Origin: Amycolatopsis pittospori
GTDB taxonomy: Bacteria; Actinomycetota; Actinomycetes; Mycobacteriales; Pseudonocardiaceae
Length of the DNA: 64,000 nucleotides
Assembly (NCBI RefSeq): GCF_013870525.1
Contig: NZ_JACBXD010000018.1
Location: 56,459-120,458 of the forward strand
Direction: 5' to 3'
A model generated the notes under the pieces. It saw nothing but the letters and a program-made list of their open reading frames with translations. It searched no databases and was not told where the DNA came from. Both the position numbers and the translations under genes were made by a program. This document shows positions 32,736 to 42,803 of this stretch, in pieces; position 1 is the first letter of the stretch, and the number at the start of each line of letters is the position of its first letter.

Positions 32736-33572
32736 TTAGAGCGCGGCGAGCCTGCCGAAGCCTTCGGAGCCGTGCCCGGCGTCGATCGCTCGCTGGACGT
32801 CGGCGCGTGCGGCGCTGAGGACACCGTTGTCGAGGTCCAGGGCCCGGATGGCGTCGAGGATGTGGTCCATCGTCGCCGCCGTGGACGTGAGGGTGCCGGC
32901 GTCGCCGGGGAACCGGTCCGAGGCGACCTGTTCGGCGAGGAAGTCGATCATGTCGGGGAAGAAGCCGAGTAGCGCTTTCGCGTGCCCGGCGATGTCGGTC
33001 GCGTCGATGTGCTCCGCCTTGGCGAGGGTGAACATGTGGATCACGCCGCTCATCGACGTCCAGAGCATGTCCTGCAGGGAGGCGTCGAACGCGGCGGCGC
33101 GGCCGGGGTCGTCGCCGAGGTGGTGTGCGTTCTTTCCCAAGGCCGAGAGTGTCGATCGGTGGGGTTCGTAGACGTCGGCGGGTCCGCTGTAGAACAGGGT
33201 CGCTCCGGGGCCGCCGATGGCGTCGGTGGTCGCGACGATCACGCCGTCGAGGTAGTCGATGCCGTGTGTTTCGGCCCAGGTCGCCATCGCGCGGGCCTGT
33301 CGTGGTGAGCCGCCGCTGACGTTCACCAGGGTGCGCCCCTTGAGCGCGTCGGTGTCGAGGATCGTTTGCGCGACCTCGTAATCGCGGACGCAGACGACGA
33401 CGAGCGGGCTGGCTTCGATCGCTTCGGCGGCGGTTCCGGCGACGGCGGCGTCGAGGCCGTTTTCCTTTCCGGGCGTGCGGTTCCAGACGGTGGTGGAGTG
33501 GTCGGCGGCGGCGAACGCGGCGGCCAGGGCGTGTCCCATCGGCCCGAGTCCGAGGACTGTCACGGAGGTCAT
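32736..33572 (-). CDS. Imine-reductase-like NAD(P)-dependent oxidoreductase
   Basis: The 278-residue product has a Rossmann start TSVTVLGLGPMGHALAAAF and WNRTPGK, and an all-helical C-terminal half, as in the 6-phosphogluconate dehydrogenase/beta-hydroxyacid dehydrogenase superfamily; the imine reductase branch is closest. The ATG at 33572 was chosen over 33611 because the Rossmann strand begins here. TAGCTT (33580-33585) lies 7 bases upstream and TTGACT (33606-33611) 20 bases further, a MerR-type promoter. It is divergent from a MerR gene. Two paralogues occur at 61514 and 62400. Confidence 0.88.
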   Translation of the reverse strand: MTSVTVLGLGPMGHALAAAFAAADHSTTVWNRTPGKENGLDAAVAGTAAEAIEASPLVVVCVRDYEVAQTILDTDALKGRTLVNVSGGSPRQARAMATWAETHGIDYLDGVIVATTDAIGGPGATLFYSGPADVYEPHRSTLSALGKNAHHLGDDPGRAAAFDASLQDMLWTSMSGVIHMFTLAKAEHIDATDIAGHAKALLGFFPDMIDFLAEQVASDRFPGDAGTLTSTAATMDHILDAIRALDLDNGVLSAARADVQRAIDAGHGSEGFGRLAAL

Positions 33573-33588
33573 GGCGGCTAAGCTAAAC

Positions 33589-33612
33589 CTTGACATTGAC
33601 GTCAGAGTCAAG
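33589..33612. promoter_or_regulatory. MerR-type operator between oxidoreductase and MerR gene
   Basis: CTTGACATTGAC is followed directly by GTCAGAGTCAAG, giving 10 of 12 paired positions. It lies in the long spacer between TTGACT and TAGCTT of the minus-strand promoter, the arrangement through which MerR proteins untwist DNA to activate. Confidence 0.75.
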
Positions 33613-33626
33613 TCTGGGGATGGCGG

Positions 33627-33986
33627 ATGCGGATCGGGGAACTGGCGCGGCGGACCGGCGTCAGCGAGCGCGCGTTGCGGTACTACGAGGAGCAGGGGCT
33701 GCTGACTCCTCAGCGGCGGCCGAGTGGCTATCGCGTGTACGGCGACGCCGACGTGGCGGTGGTGCGGCGGATCAGGATCCTGCTCGGCGCCGGGCTGAAC
33801 ACCGCGCAGATCCTGGAGATCCTGCCGTGCATCGTGGACGAGGACGGCTGGCTGACACCGGACTGCCCGGAGCTGGTCGACGGCCTGTTGCAGCAGCGGA
33901 ACCGGATCGACGAGGCCATTGGTGAACTGGAGACCACCCGCGCGAACCTCGACTCGATCATCGGCGCGGAACGGCGGGTGAGCTGA
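33627..33986 (+). CDS. MerR-family regulator
   Basis: The 119-residue product has the MerR winged helix (MRIGELARRTGVSERALRYY, EEQGLL, GYRVYGDADVAVVRRI) and a short coiled-coil tail. It contains one cysteine in ILPCIVDEDG and one in PDCPEL, so a thiol or small-ligand sensor is possible. The operator in the divergent gap implies that it controls the oxidoreductase gene. It overlaps the next gene by TGATGA. Confidence 0.92.
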   Translation: MRIGELARRTGVSERALRYYEEQGLLTPQRRPSGYRVYGDADVAVVRRIRILLGAGLNTAQILEILPCIVDEDGWLTPDCPELVDGLLQQRNRIDEAIGELETTRANLDSIIGAERRVS

Positions 33987-34429
33987 TGACGACCGTCGAG
34001 CGGGCTTCGGTACCGGGAGCGGTCCGGTTGTCGCGGGCGCTGCTGATCGCGGTGGCGGTCAGCCATCTGGTGATCCCGTTGGTGATGTGGGCGTACAAGA
34101 ACACGCTGCGCGAGCAGATCGCGGCCGGGTATCCGAGCTTCACGGAGTCGGAGGTCGTCCGTTCCGCCGAGGTCGCCGTCCAATCCGGGGCGGTGTTCCA
34201 CGGCATCCTGCTGGTGCTGTGCGTGGTGCCCGCGTGGAAGCTCGCGACCGGGCGGCCGTGGACACGCCGGCTGACCACGGCGACGCAACTGCTGTCGGTG
34301 GTGTTCGGTGTGTTCTCGTGGTCGTCCTCGCCGATGTTCCACGCGGTGATCCCGGTGGTCGCCATCGCCCAGATCGCGGTCGTCGCCCTGCTCTGGGTGC
34401 CCCGGCAGGCTCGGGAGTTCTTCTCCTGA
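33986..34429 (+). CDS. Small membrane protein, unknown function
   Basis: The 147-residue product has four predicted membrane segments (ALLIAVAVSHLVIPLVMW, VFHGILLVLCVVPAW, LLSVVFGVFSW, VVAIAQIAVVALLWV). The ATG overlaps the MerR stop, so it is cotranscribed with the regulator. I do not recognise a characterised family. Confidence 0.82.
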   Translation: MTTVERASVPGAVRLSRALLIAVAVSHLVIPLVMWAYKNTLREQIAAGYPSFTESEVVRSAEVAVQSGAVFHGILLVLCVVPAWKLATGRPWTRRLTTATQLLSVVFGVFSWSSSPMFHAVIPVVAIAQIAVVALLWVPRQAREFFS

Positions 34430-34449
34430 CACAAGCGCCTGACACAAGG

Positions 34450-34485
34450 AAAGGCGGCCACATCCCGGAGGAGGTGGCCGCCTTT
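34450..34485. terminator. Bidirectional hairpin terminator before mdh
   Basis: AAAGGCGGCCAC (34450-34461) pairs with GTGGCCGCCTTT (34474-34485) with a 12-nt loop, between convergent genes. The A/T ends give short U-tracts in both directions. Confidence 0.88.
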
Positions 34486-34502
34486 CGCGGTAGGACTCAG
34501 GC

Positions 34503-35936
<1,434 letters not shown>

Positions 35937-36578
35937 ATGCTCACCGCAGTGGTTGCCGCCGTATCACTTTTCTCTTCGATAATAACACCGAATAGCTGGT
36001 CCCCGCCGCCGGGACCGCCGCCCGACCGGGTCACCATCGACGTCGTCACCGTCAATGGTTCCGGCTGTCCGCCGGGTTCGTCCGCCGTCGCCGTCGCCAA
36101 GGACAACAGTGCCTTCACGGTGACCTACAGCGAATACACCGCGCAGGTCGGTGTCGGGGCGAAACCGACCGACTTCCGCAAGAACTGCCAGCTGAACCTC
36201 AACATCCACGTGCCGCAGGGATTCACCTACGGTATCGCCAGTGCCGACTACCGCGGTTTCGCCTCGCTCGAAGCGGGCTCCAAGGCGCTGCAGCGGGCGA
36301 ATTACTACTTCCAGGGTAATTCGCCGACCGCACAGGTGAGCCACCCCGTCAACGGCCCGCTGTCGGACAACTGGCAATTCCGTGACGAAGCCGAAGGCGG
36401 CGTCATCATCTACAAGCCGTGCGGCGAGGACCGGAATCTCAACGTGAACACGGAACTGAGGGTCGGGTCCGGTACGTCGGACCCCAAGAAGACCACCAGT
36501 TTCATCACGATGGATTCGACCGACGGTGGCTTCAAGACCACCTATCACTTCTCGTGGAAGACCTGCCCGGCCTCCTGA
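35937..36578 (+). CDS. Secreted DUF4360 protein, copy 1
   Basis: The 213-residue product has a short hydrophobic N-terminus (MLTAVVAAVSLFSSIITP) that could act as a signal, then the DUF4360 body: TVNGSGCPPGSSAVAVAKDN, TYSEYTAQVGVG, RKNCQLNLNIHVPQGFTYGI and a C-terminal TYHFSWKTC. Conserved cysteines suggest disulfides. AAGGA lies 6 bases before the ATG. Function of DUF4360 is unknown. A close paralogue follows in tandem with its own promoter block. Confidence 0.87.
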   Translation: MLTAVVAAVSLFSSIITPNSWSPPPGPPPDRVTIDVVTVNGSGCPPGSSAVAVAKDNSAFTVTYSEYTAQVGVGAKPTDFRKNCQLNLNIHVPQGFTYGIASADYRGFASLEAGSKALQRANYYFQGNSPTAQVSHPVNGPLSDNWQFRDEAEGGVIIYKPCGEDRNLNVNTELRVGSGTSDPKKTTSFITMDSTDGGFKTTYHFSWKTCPAS

Positions 36579-36863
36579 CAGCTCACGGGTGACGGCCTGC
36601 TTCCCCGCTTGGAAGAAGGCCGTCGCACCCATACCCACCCCTGGTCAGGGCCTTGGCCTCCCTGACCCGAGGACATCGGTAGTGCTCGTCGTCGCCCCGT
36701 CCGGCGGCGACGAGCATTCTCGCTGAGCCCATTTCCGCCGGTCGCCGCGTTTCCGGTGACCGAAACCGTTTTCGTCCGATCGGCGGGCGGCACGGAAAAG
36801 ATGGTCTCGCTAACATCGAATCCGCCCAGTTCCCCGCCGTGTGGAAGTTTTGGGAAGGATCCC
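36579..36863. other. Gap between tandem DUF4360 genes with duplicated promoter block
   Basis: After a terminator (36591-36624), bases 36760-36863 repeat the block before copy 1 almost base for base (TTCGTCCGATCGGCGGGCGG, CGCTAACAT, GTGTGGAAGTTTTGGGAAGG). The shared TAACAT may be the -10 box. Confidence 0.65.
36591..36624 (+). terminator. Hairpin terminator after DUF4360 copy 1
   Basis: GACGGCCTGCTTCC (36591-36604) pairs with GGAAGAAGGCCGTC (36611-36624) with one mismatch and a 6-nt loop, 12 bases after the stop codon. Confidence 0.8.
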
Positions 36864-37508
36864 ATGCTCAATGCGCTGGTTGCTGCCGTAATGCTTTCCT
36901 CCTCTGTCGTCACGCCGAATGGCTGGGTTCCCCCTCCTCTGCCTGCCGACAAAATCGTCATCGACGTGGTCACCGTCAACGGAACGGGATGTAAACCGGG
37001 GACCGCGGCTGTTTCCGTTTCACCGGACAACACGGCCTTCACGGTGACCTACAGCGAATACACCGCCCAGGTCGGCGTCGGCGCCAAACCGACGGATCTG
37101 CGCAAGAACTGCCAGCTCAATCTCTACGTTCACGTGCCGCAAGGATTCACCTACGGTGTCGCGAGCGCGGACTACCGTGGATTCGCCTCATTGGCCGCGG
37201 GTGCCACCGGAATCGAACGAGCGAACTATTACTTCCAGGGAAATTCGCCGACGTCCTACGTGAATCACAACCTGAAAGGCCCGTTCGAGGACAACTGGCA
37301 GTTCACCGATGAGATCGAAGTCGGCGCGATCGTCTACAAGCCCTGTGGCGAGGACCGGAACTTCAACATCAACACGGAATTGCGGGCCGCGGTCGGCACT
37401 TCCGATCCGAAGAAGACCACCAGTTTCGTCACCATGGACTCGACCGACGGCGCCATCATGACCACCTACCACTTCTCCTGGAAACCCTGTCCCAAACCGA
37501 AGAACTGA
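36864..37508 (+). CDS. Secreted DUF4360 protein, copy 2
   Basis: The 214-residue product is about 80% like copy 1 by eye over the mature part (YSEYTAQVGVGAKPTD, RKNCQLNLYVHVPQGFTYGV, SDPKKTTSFVTMDSTDG). AAGGA precedes the ATG at 36864; an in-frame start at 36756 would read through the promoter block and was rejected. It has the same short hydrophobic N-terminus. Tandem duplication with diverged N-terminal linker; function unknown. Confidence 0.87.
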   Translation: MLNALVAAVMLSSSVVTPNGWVPPPLPADKIVIDVVTVNGTGCKPGTAAVSVSPDNTAFTVTYSEYTAQVGVGAKPTDLRKNCQLNLYVHVPQGFTYGVASADYRGFASLAAGATGIERANYYFQGNSPTSYVNHNLKGPFEDNWQFTDEIEVGAIVYKPCGEDRNFNINTELRAAVGTSDPKKTTSFVTMDSTDGAIMTTYHFSWKPCPKPKN

Positions 37509-37515
37509 TCCCCGA

Positions 37516-37557
37516 GGTGGCGGCCTTCTTCGAACTTCAGCGAAGGGGGCCGTCACC
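37516..37557. terminator. Bidirectional hairpin after DUF4360 copy 2 and FUSC gene
   Basis: Bases 37516-37532 pair with 37541-37557; the three non-Watson-Crick positions are G-U wobbles in RNA. The stem covers the FUSC stop codon and lies 7 bases after the DUF4360 stop. Confidence 0.8.
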
Positions 37558-39649
37558 CTTTACCGGACGGGATCGGATCGGTCGCCGCCACGCCGAACGC
37601 GCGGCCCAGCGCGATCACGGTCTCGTCGAGATGCCCGAGACTCGTGAGCACCGAACGCGCCCGCGGATCTTCGATCCGGTCCGACACCGGCGTACCGTCG
37701 TCCCGGACCAGCGTGCCGTGCCCGGACCCGCCGGGATCCCCGATCGCCCTGCCCAGCACCGCGATGTTCTCCCGGATCCGCCCCGTGTACAGCAGCAGCC
37801 GGTCCGCCTCGTTGACCAGCAGCCCCGCCTGGGACCGCGCCGCGACGTGCCGGGCACGGAAGGCGATGGTCTCCACCGTCGTCAGCACATGCCAGCCGTA
37901 GTCACGGCGGCTGCTGAGATTCACCGGATGGGTGAGTGGCTCGATCGTCGTGCGCACCTGGTCCACCGCCCGGTCCAGATCCCTCGACTTCTCGATGACA
38001 CTCACGTTCTCCGCGCCGGACAACAGACCCGCGGCCTTCTCGACGAACTCGTCCAGTTCCTCCAGCAGCGTCGAGACGTCGTCCAGCATCACCGCTCGGG
38101 TGCGCACCGGCACGATCACCACCGCCGCCAGGATCCCCGCCGCCGCGCCCACCGCGGTCTCCGCGACCCGGATCCACAGCACCTCGAGGCTGAACGTCCC
38201 CAGCAGGCTGTAGAGCAGGCCGAGCATGCTGGTGATGAAGAACGCCATGATCACCTGCGAGACCCGCGCCATGTAGACCATGCCGAAGACGCACACCAGG
38301 ATCAGCGCCAGCGTCGCCGGCACACTGCCCGACACGAGCAACGTCAGCACGAGCCCGCCCACGATGCCGATCAGCGTCCCGCCGAGCCGCCGGACGCCCT
38401 TGACGAACGTCGCCCCGGCCGTCGACGAGCCGATGAACACCACGAACACCGTCAGCACCGCCCAGTACCACCGCTGGCTCGACACCAGCTCACCGCCGAG
38501 GACGGCGAGCCCGCCGCCCACCACGGCCTGGATGGCGCTGCGGGTCTGGTTGTCGTAGGCGAACGCCGCCGACTTCTCCTCTTCGGGATCCTCGGGGTCG
38601 GCGGGGTCGTCACCGGCATCCGTGACGTCGTGTTCGGCGACCCGCTGCGCCCGCACATCGGCCAAGGCGAGCTCCGCGATGGCCCGGCGGACACCGTCAC
38701 CAGGCGCGGCGTGCTCGTCGATCCGGCTGCCTTCCACCAGCATCTTGCTGAACTCTTCGGTCTCGCTGATCAGCGGCAGTTCCCGTGGATCGCGTTCGAT
38801 CAGCGACCGGAACCTCCGCAGCCGGGCGATCAGATCGTCACGGACGTCCTCGCCGAGGTCTTCGGCACAGGTTCGCTGCACGGTGATCGTCAGCCACTGC
38901 ACCGCCAGCTCGACCTCGATCGCGCGACGCCGAAGCCTGCTCACCGAATCCGCGCCGGTCACCTCGGGTGCGGCGTCCTCGATGAGCAGCACGGACTCGT
39001 GCAGTCGCGAGTTCATAGTCCGGAGCCGTTTACGAGTGCGCTCGCTGCCGCCGACCGCGAGGTAGTCCTCCGCCGCCCGGACCACCGCCGCGAGCCGCGC
39101 CCGGAACGCCCGCCGGATCCGGAGGAACTCCGCCTCCCGGCGCTTGCGCACCAGCACGAACCGGACCACCGCGTTGGCCGCGATCCCGATGGCCAGCGCC
39201 AGCAGCAGCACCGGGACCTGCTTCAGATGCGTCTGCAGGAACATCGCGAAGAAGAACAGGAAGAACGAGATCGACCCCAGCGCGATCCCGCGCGAACCGA
39301 ACCGCTGCGCGTAGACCGCCACGAAGATCAGCAGCACGAACACGATGCTGTCCAGTGGCGGCACCGCCGAACCGACACTCGCCGCCGTGAGGGAAGCCGC
39401 CCCGAGCACCAGCGCCAGGAGCAGCGTCACCCCCTGCTCGCCCGCGGTCGCGTCGTTCACGGTGAAGGCGGACGTCATGGCCGCGATCGCGGCGACGAGC
39501 GTGACCGTGAGCGGCTGGTGGAACGGCAGGATGGCCAGCACCGCGACGATGATGCTGAGCACGGCCGAGAAACCGAGGCGGAGCCGGACCAGGCCGGGAT
39601 CCGAGGCGACCAGACGGTCGGTCAGGGCCTGGGTGATGCGCGAGATCAT
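37553..39649 (-). CDS. FUSC-family membrane transporter
   Basis: The 698-residue protein has two sets of membrane segments (residues ~20-170 and ~390-520) around a long soluble helical domain, the layout of FUSC/YccS/aromatic-acid exporter proteins. The second set shows YWAVLTVFVVFIGSSTAGATFVKG, the FUSC signature region, and RRLGGTLIGIVGG. A likely role is efflux of aromatic acids or similar compounds. The ATG overlaps the GH92 stop (ATGA), so transporter and mannosidase are coupled, an odd combination. Confidence 0.87.
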   Translation of the reverse strand: MISRITQALTDRLVASDPGLVRLRLGFSAVLSIIVAVLAILPFHQPLTVTLVAAIAAMTSAFTVNDATAGEQGVTLLLALVLGAASLTAASVGSAVPPLDSIVFVLLIFVAVYAQRFGSRGIALGSISFFLFFFAMFLQTHLKQVPVLLLALAIGIAANAVVRFVLVRKRREAEFLRIRRAFRARLAAVVRAAEDYLAVGGSERTRKRLRTMNSRLHESVLLIEDAAPEVTGADSVSRLRRRAIEVELAVQWLTITVQRTCAEDLGEDVRDDLIARLRRFRSLIERDPRELPLISETEEFSKMLVEGSRIDEHAAPGDGVRRAIAELALADVRAQRVAEHDVTDAGDDPADPEDPEEEKSAAFAYDNQTRSAIQAVVGGGLAVLGGELVSSQRWYWAVLTVFVVFIGSSTAGATFVKGVRRLGGTLIGIVGGLVLTLLVSGSVPATLALILVCVFGMVYMARVSQVIMAFFITSMLGLLYSLLGTFSLEVLWIRVAETAVGAAAGILAAVVIVPVRTRAVMLDDVSTLLEELDEFVEKAAGLLSGAENVSVIEKSRDLDRAVDQVRTTIEPLTHPVNLSSRRDYGWHVLTTVETIAFRARHVAARSQAGLLVNEADRLLLYTGRIRENIAVLGRAIGDPGGSGHGTLVRDDGTPVSDRIEDPRARSVLTSLGHLDETVIALGRAFGVAATDPIPSGKG

Positions 39650-42600
39650 CGGGCGAGCAGCTCTCCTTGGGCGAGGGTGACCCGCCTGGCGGTGGACGAG
39701 GTGATGCGGAGACGGTATCGGGTGTGCCTGGCCGGCTCCGCGAGGGCGAACGGCCGGGTCTGGCGGCGCCATCGGAACGCCTCGCCCTCACGCTGGTCCA
39801 GCAGCACCCAGTGCTCGCCGTCGTCGGAGCCCTCCAGCACCCACGAACGCGGATCACCCCGGCGGCTTCCCGAGGTCAGCGTGTACATCACGACGTCGCG
39901 GGAAGCGTCCTCGACGGGGAACTCGATGACCGGCTTGCCCGCGGGGAAGGTGATCTCGGTTTTGGTGGTGTCGTCGAACAGGGCACCGGCGCCGGACGTG
40001 ATGTCCGACAGCGGATGCGGGTCGGCCGGTTCGGCGGGGGACCGGCCCCAGGCCGACGGCTCCTCACCCATCGTGAATTCCAGCGCCGCGCCGCCGGCCA
40101 GTACCGAATGCGGGAGGGTACTGCTTTCGTGCGGCCGCCCGTCGATCGTCAGGCCCTGGACGTAGACGGCGCCGTCGGTGTTGCCGCGCGCGGTGACGAC
40201 CAGGTCCTTGCCGTTCTCCAGGTGGACGGTCGCCTTGGTGAACAGCGGCGAACCGATCGCGTACTCGGGGCTGCCCATGGCCAGCGGGTAGAACCCGAGC
40301 GCGCCGAAGACGTACCAAGCGGACATCTCGCCGTTGTCCTCATCGCCCGGATAGCCCTGGCCCAGGTCGCTGCCGACGTAGAGCCGCCGCAGCACCTCGC
40401 GCACGATCCGCTGCGTCTTGGACGGCGCGCCCGCGTGGTTGTAGACGAAGGGAATGTGGTGCGACGGCTGGTTGGAATGGCCGTACTGGCCCATCCGGAC
40501 GTCGCGGGCCTCGGTCATCTCGTGGATCAGCCCGCCGTAGGAACCCGGTTTGCGGCCGGTCTCCGGAGTGGCGAAGAACGTGTCGAGTTTGGATTCCAGC
40601 GCGTCCGTCCCACCGAGCAGCGCGGCGAGCCCGCCGCCGTCGTGAGGGACCGAGAAGACGGTGTTCCAGGAATTCGTCTCGGTGAAATCACCGCCCCACG
40701 CCTCGGGGTCGTAACCCTCGGTGGCGAAGTGGCGGCTGCCGTCGCGATTACGGCCCTGGAAGAACCCGATCCGGGAATCGAAGTGGTTCGCGTACTGCTG
40801 TGAACGCTGCCGGAAGTACGCCGCGTCGTCGTGCCGCCCGAGGGCTTCGGCGAGATTGGCCAGGCCGAAGTCGTTGATGCAGCCCTCCAGCGCCCACGAC
40901 AGGCCTTCGTGGACGGACGTCGGCGTGTAGCCGAGGAAGATCGACTCGTGCAGGCCCTTACGGCCGACGCTCTGCCCGCTCGGCGTCACCGTCGCGTTCT
41001 TCAGCGCCGCTTCGTAAGCGGCCTCGACGTCGAAACCCCGCACACCCTTGAGGTAAGCGTCGGCGAACGCGACGTCGGAACTGGTCCCGGTCATCAGATT
41101 GGCGTACCCGGGGGAGGACCACCGCGAGATCCAGCCGCCCTCGCGGTACTGCTGGACGAACCCGTCGATCATGCGGCCACATCGGGCGGGCGTGAGCAGC
41201 GCGTACGCGGGCCAGGTGGTGCGATAGGTGTCCCAGAAGCCGTTGTTGACGTACATCTCGCCGTCCACGACCTTCGCGCCGGTCCTGGTGCGGGTGCTGG
41301 GCCGGAAGCGGCGGACGACCGGACTCGCGTGGCGGACACCTTTCGGCGTGTCCTCGTGCGCGGAGTTCGGGTAGAGGAACAGGCGGTAGAGGCTGGAGTA
41401 GAACGTCGTGCGCTGGTCCTCGGTCGCGCCCTCGATCTCGATCCGCCCCAGTACCTCCGACCAGGCGTCACGGGCCTGGTCACGCACGTCCTCGAAGCTC
41501 GTGCCGGCGGGGATCTCCAGGTCCAGGTTCCGCTTCGCCTGCGCGAGGCTGATCAGCGACGTCGCGATCCGCATCGTCACCTCGCCTGCCGGGAACTCCA
41601 GGAACCCGGTGACCGTGCGCCACAGTGGACGCCGGATCCGGCCGCCGCGGTCGGCCGGGACGTCGAACTCGGCGTGGACGAACATCCGCCGTGCCCCGGC
41701 GGACAGCCTGCTGCGGACCCACGTGTGCCCCGTGACCACGCCCTTCGCCGCGTCGAGGCGTAGCCCTCCTCGGTTGCGCGCGTTGTCGAACAGCAGCCAG
41801 CCCCGATCACCCGGGAAGGTGAACCGGAACAGGGCCGCGTGATCCGACGGGGCGATATCGGTGGTGACCCCGTTGGCGAACCGGACGCCGTAGTGATGCG
41901 GCCGGTCGATCTCGTCGTCATGGGAGAACGCGAGCGCGCGGCGGCCGCGGTCCGGCTCGACCGGGCCGATCCCCGGCATCACCTGGAAGGTGTGCCGGTC
42001 GCCCATCCACGGGCTCGGCTGATGCGACAACGCGAACGCCTGCAGCGCCGGCCGGTTCGCGGAGTCGTTGTGCCGGTGGTAGCTGTAGAGCCAGTTGGTG
42101 ACGCCCGCGTCGGTGACCGGGGTCCAGAAGTTGAAACCGTGTGGGACGGCGGTGGCGGGGAAGTTGTTGCCCCGCGAGAACTTGTCGCTCGAATGCGTGC
42201 CGCGAGTGGTGCGGACGTGCTCGACAGGCTCTTTCTCCTCCAGCGCGCGCTCGGCGATCCGGACGTCGTCGACCCAGCCCGTACCTTCGCCGCCCGGTGG
42301 TTCGCTGACCAGGACGATCCGGGTGAGCCGCCGTCCGGCGAACTCGCCCAGACGGCGGCGCACGAGGTTCCACTGATCGACGTACAGCGTCTTGTCCAGA
42401 CCCTGCGTCTTCGCGCTGAAGCCGGCGGACGTCCCGTCGGCGAACTCGACGTCGAGCGCGACGAAGGTGCTGCGGTAGCTGGGGACGGCGTCGACCTCGG
42501 CCTCGGGGAAGACCACATAGGACAGCTCGGCGTGGACGGTCACCTCGATGTCCACTTCGAACAACGTCGCACGCAGCGAACCCTCGAAGCGGACGGCGTG

Positions 42601-42759
42601 CGCGCCGGTGAACCCGACGCCCGTTTTCGCGGTCGGCGAGGACTGCGGTCCGGTACCGACGCGCAACGCCGGATCCACCGGCTGCGGATCACCCGTTTCG
42701 AAAGAGGAGAAGAACCCGGTGATCGTCACCAGGCCACCGTAACTCCGAAGCGTGAGCAC
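39646..42759 (-). CDS. GH92 family alpha-mannosidase-like hydrolase without signal peptide
   Basis: GH92 enzymes are calcium-dependent exo-alpha-mannosidases. The 1037-residue product has an N-terminal beta domain, RGNNFPATAVPHGFNFWTPVT, PFVYNHAGAPSKTQ and the signature GDEDNGEMSAWYVFGALGFYPL, then a C-terminal discoidin-like domain (SRDVVMYTLTSGSRRGDPRS, VLEGSDDGEHW). No signal peptide is visible with GTG 42759 or with the in-frame GTG 42729 that has GGTGG upstream, whereas its neighbour at 47773 is clearly secreted. This suggests cytoplasmic action on imported oligosaccharide, or a non-classical route. Confidence 0.92.
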   Translation of the reverse strand: MLTLRSYGGLVTITGFFSSFETGDPQPVDPALRVGTGPQSSPTAKTGVGFTGAHAVRFEGSLRATLFEVDIEVTVHAELSYVVFPEAEVDAVPSYRSTFVALDVEFADGTSAGFSAKTQGLDKTLYVDQWNLVRRRLGEFAGRRLTRIVLVSEPPGGEGTGWVDDVRIAERALEEKEPVEHVRTTRGTHSSDKFSRGNNFPATAVPHGFNFWTPVTDAGVTNWLYSYHRHNDSANRPALQAFALSHQPSPWMGDRHTFQVMPGIGPVEPDRGRRALAFSHDDEIDRPHHYGVRFANGVTTDIAPSDHAALFRFTFPGDRGWLLFDNARNRGGLRLDAAKGVVTGHTWVRSRLSAGARRMFVHAEFDVPADRGGRIRRPLWRTVTGFLEFPAGEVTMRIATSLISLAQAKRNLDLEIPAGTSFEDVRDQARDAWSEVLGRIEIEGATEDQRTTFYSSLYRLFLYPNSAHEDTPKGVRHASPVVRRFRPSTRTRTGAKVVDGEMYVNNGFWDTYRTTWPAYALLTPARCGRMIDGFVQQYREGGWISRWSSPGYANLMTGTSSDVAFADAYLKGVRGFDVEAAYEAALKNATVTPSGQSVGRKGLHESIFLGYTPTSVHEGLSWALEGCINDFGLANLAEALGRHDDAAYFRQRSQQYANHFDSRIGFFQGRNRDGSRHFATEGYDPEAWGGDFTETNSWNTVFSVPHDGGGLAALLGGTDALESKLDTFFATPETGRKPGSYGGLIHEMTEARDVRMGQYGHSNQPSHHIPFVYNHAGAPSKTQRIVREVLRRLYVGSDLGQGYPGDEDNGEMSAWYVFGALGFYPLAMGSPEYAIGSPLFTKATVHLENGKDLVVTARGNTDGAVYVQGLTIDGRPHESSTLPHSVLAGGAALEFTMGEEPSAWGRSPAEPADPHPLSDITSGAGALFDDTTKTEITFPAGKPVIEFPVEDASRDVVMYTLTSGSRRGDPRSWVLEGSDDGEHWVLLDQREGEAFRWRRQTRPFALAEPARHTRYRLRITSSTARRVTLAQGELLAR

Positions 42760-42785
42760 GGCGCGGCGTGGCCGGTGGGGCTCAC

Positions 42786-42803
42786 ATTCAGAGGACTAAA
42801 CGC
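42786..42803. repeat. Half-copy of palindrome family D forming the 3' end of an SDR gene
   Basis: CAGAGGACTAAACGC (42789-42803) matches the right arm and flank of 18981-19002. On the minus strand it supplies the last codons and the TAG stop of the SDR gene. No left arm is present nearby. Confidence 0.6.
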
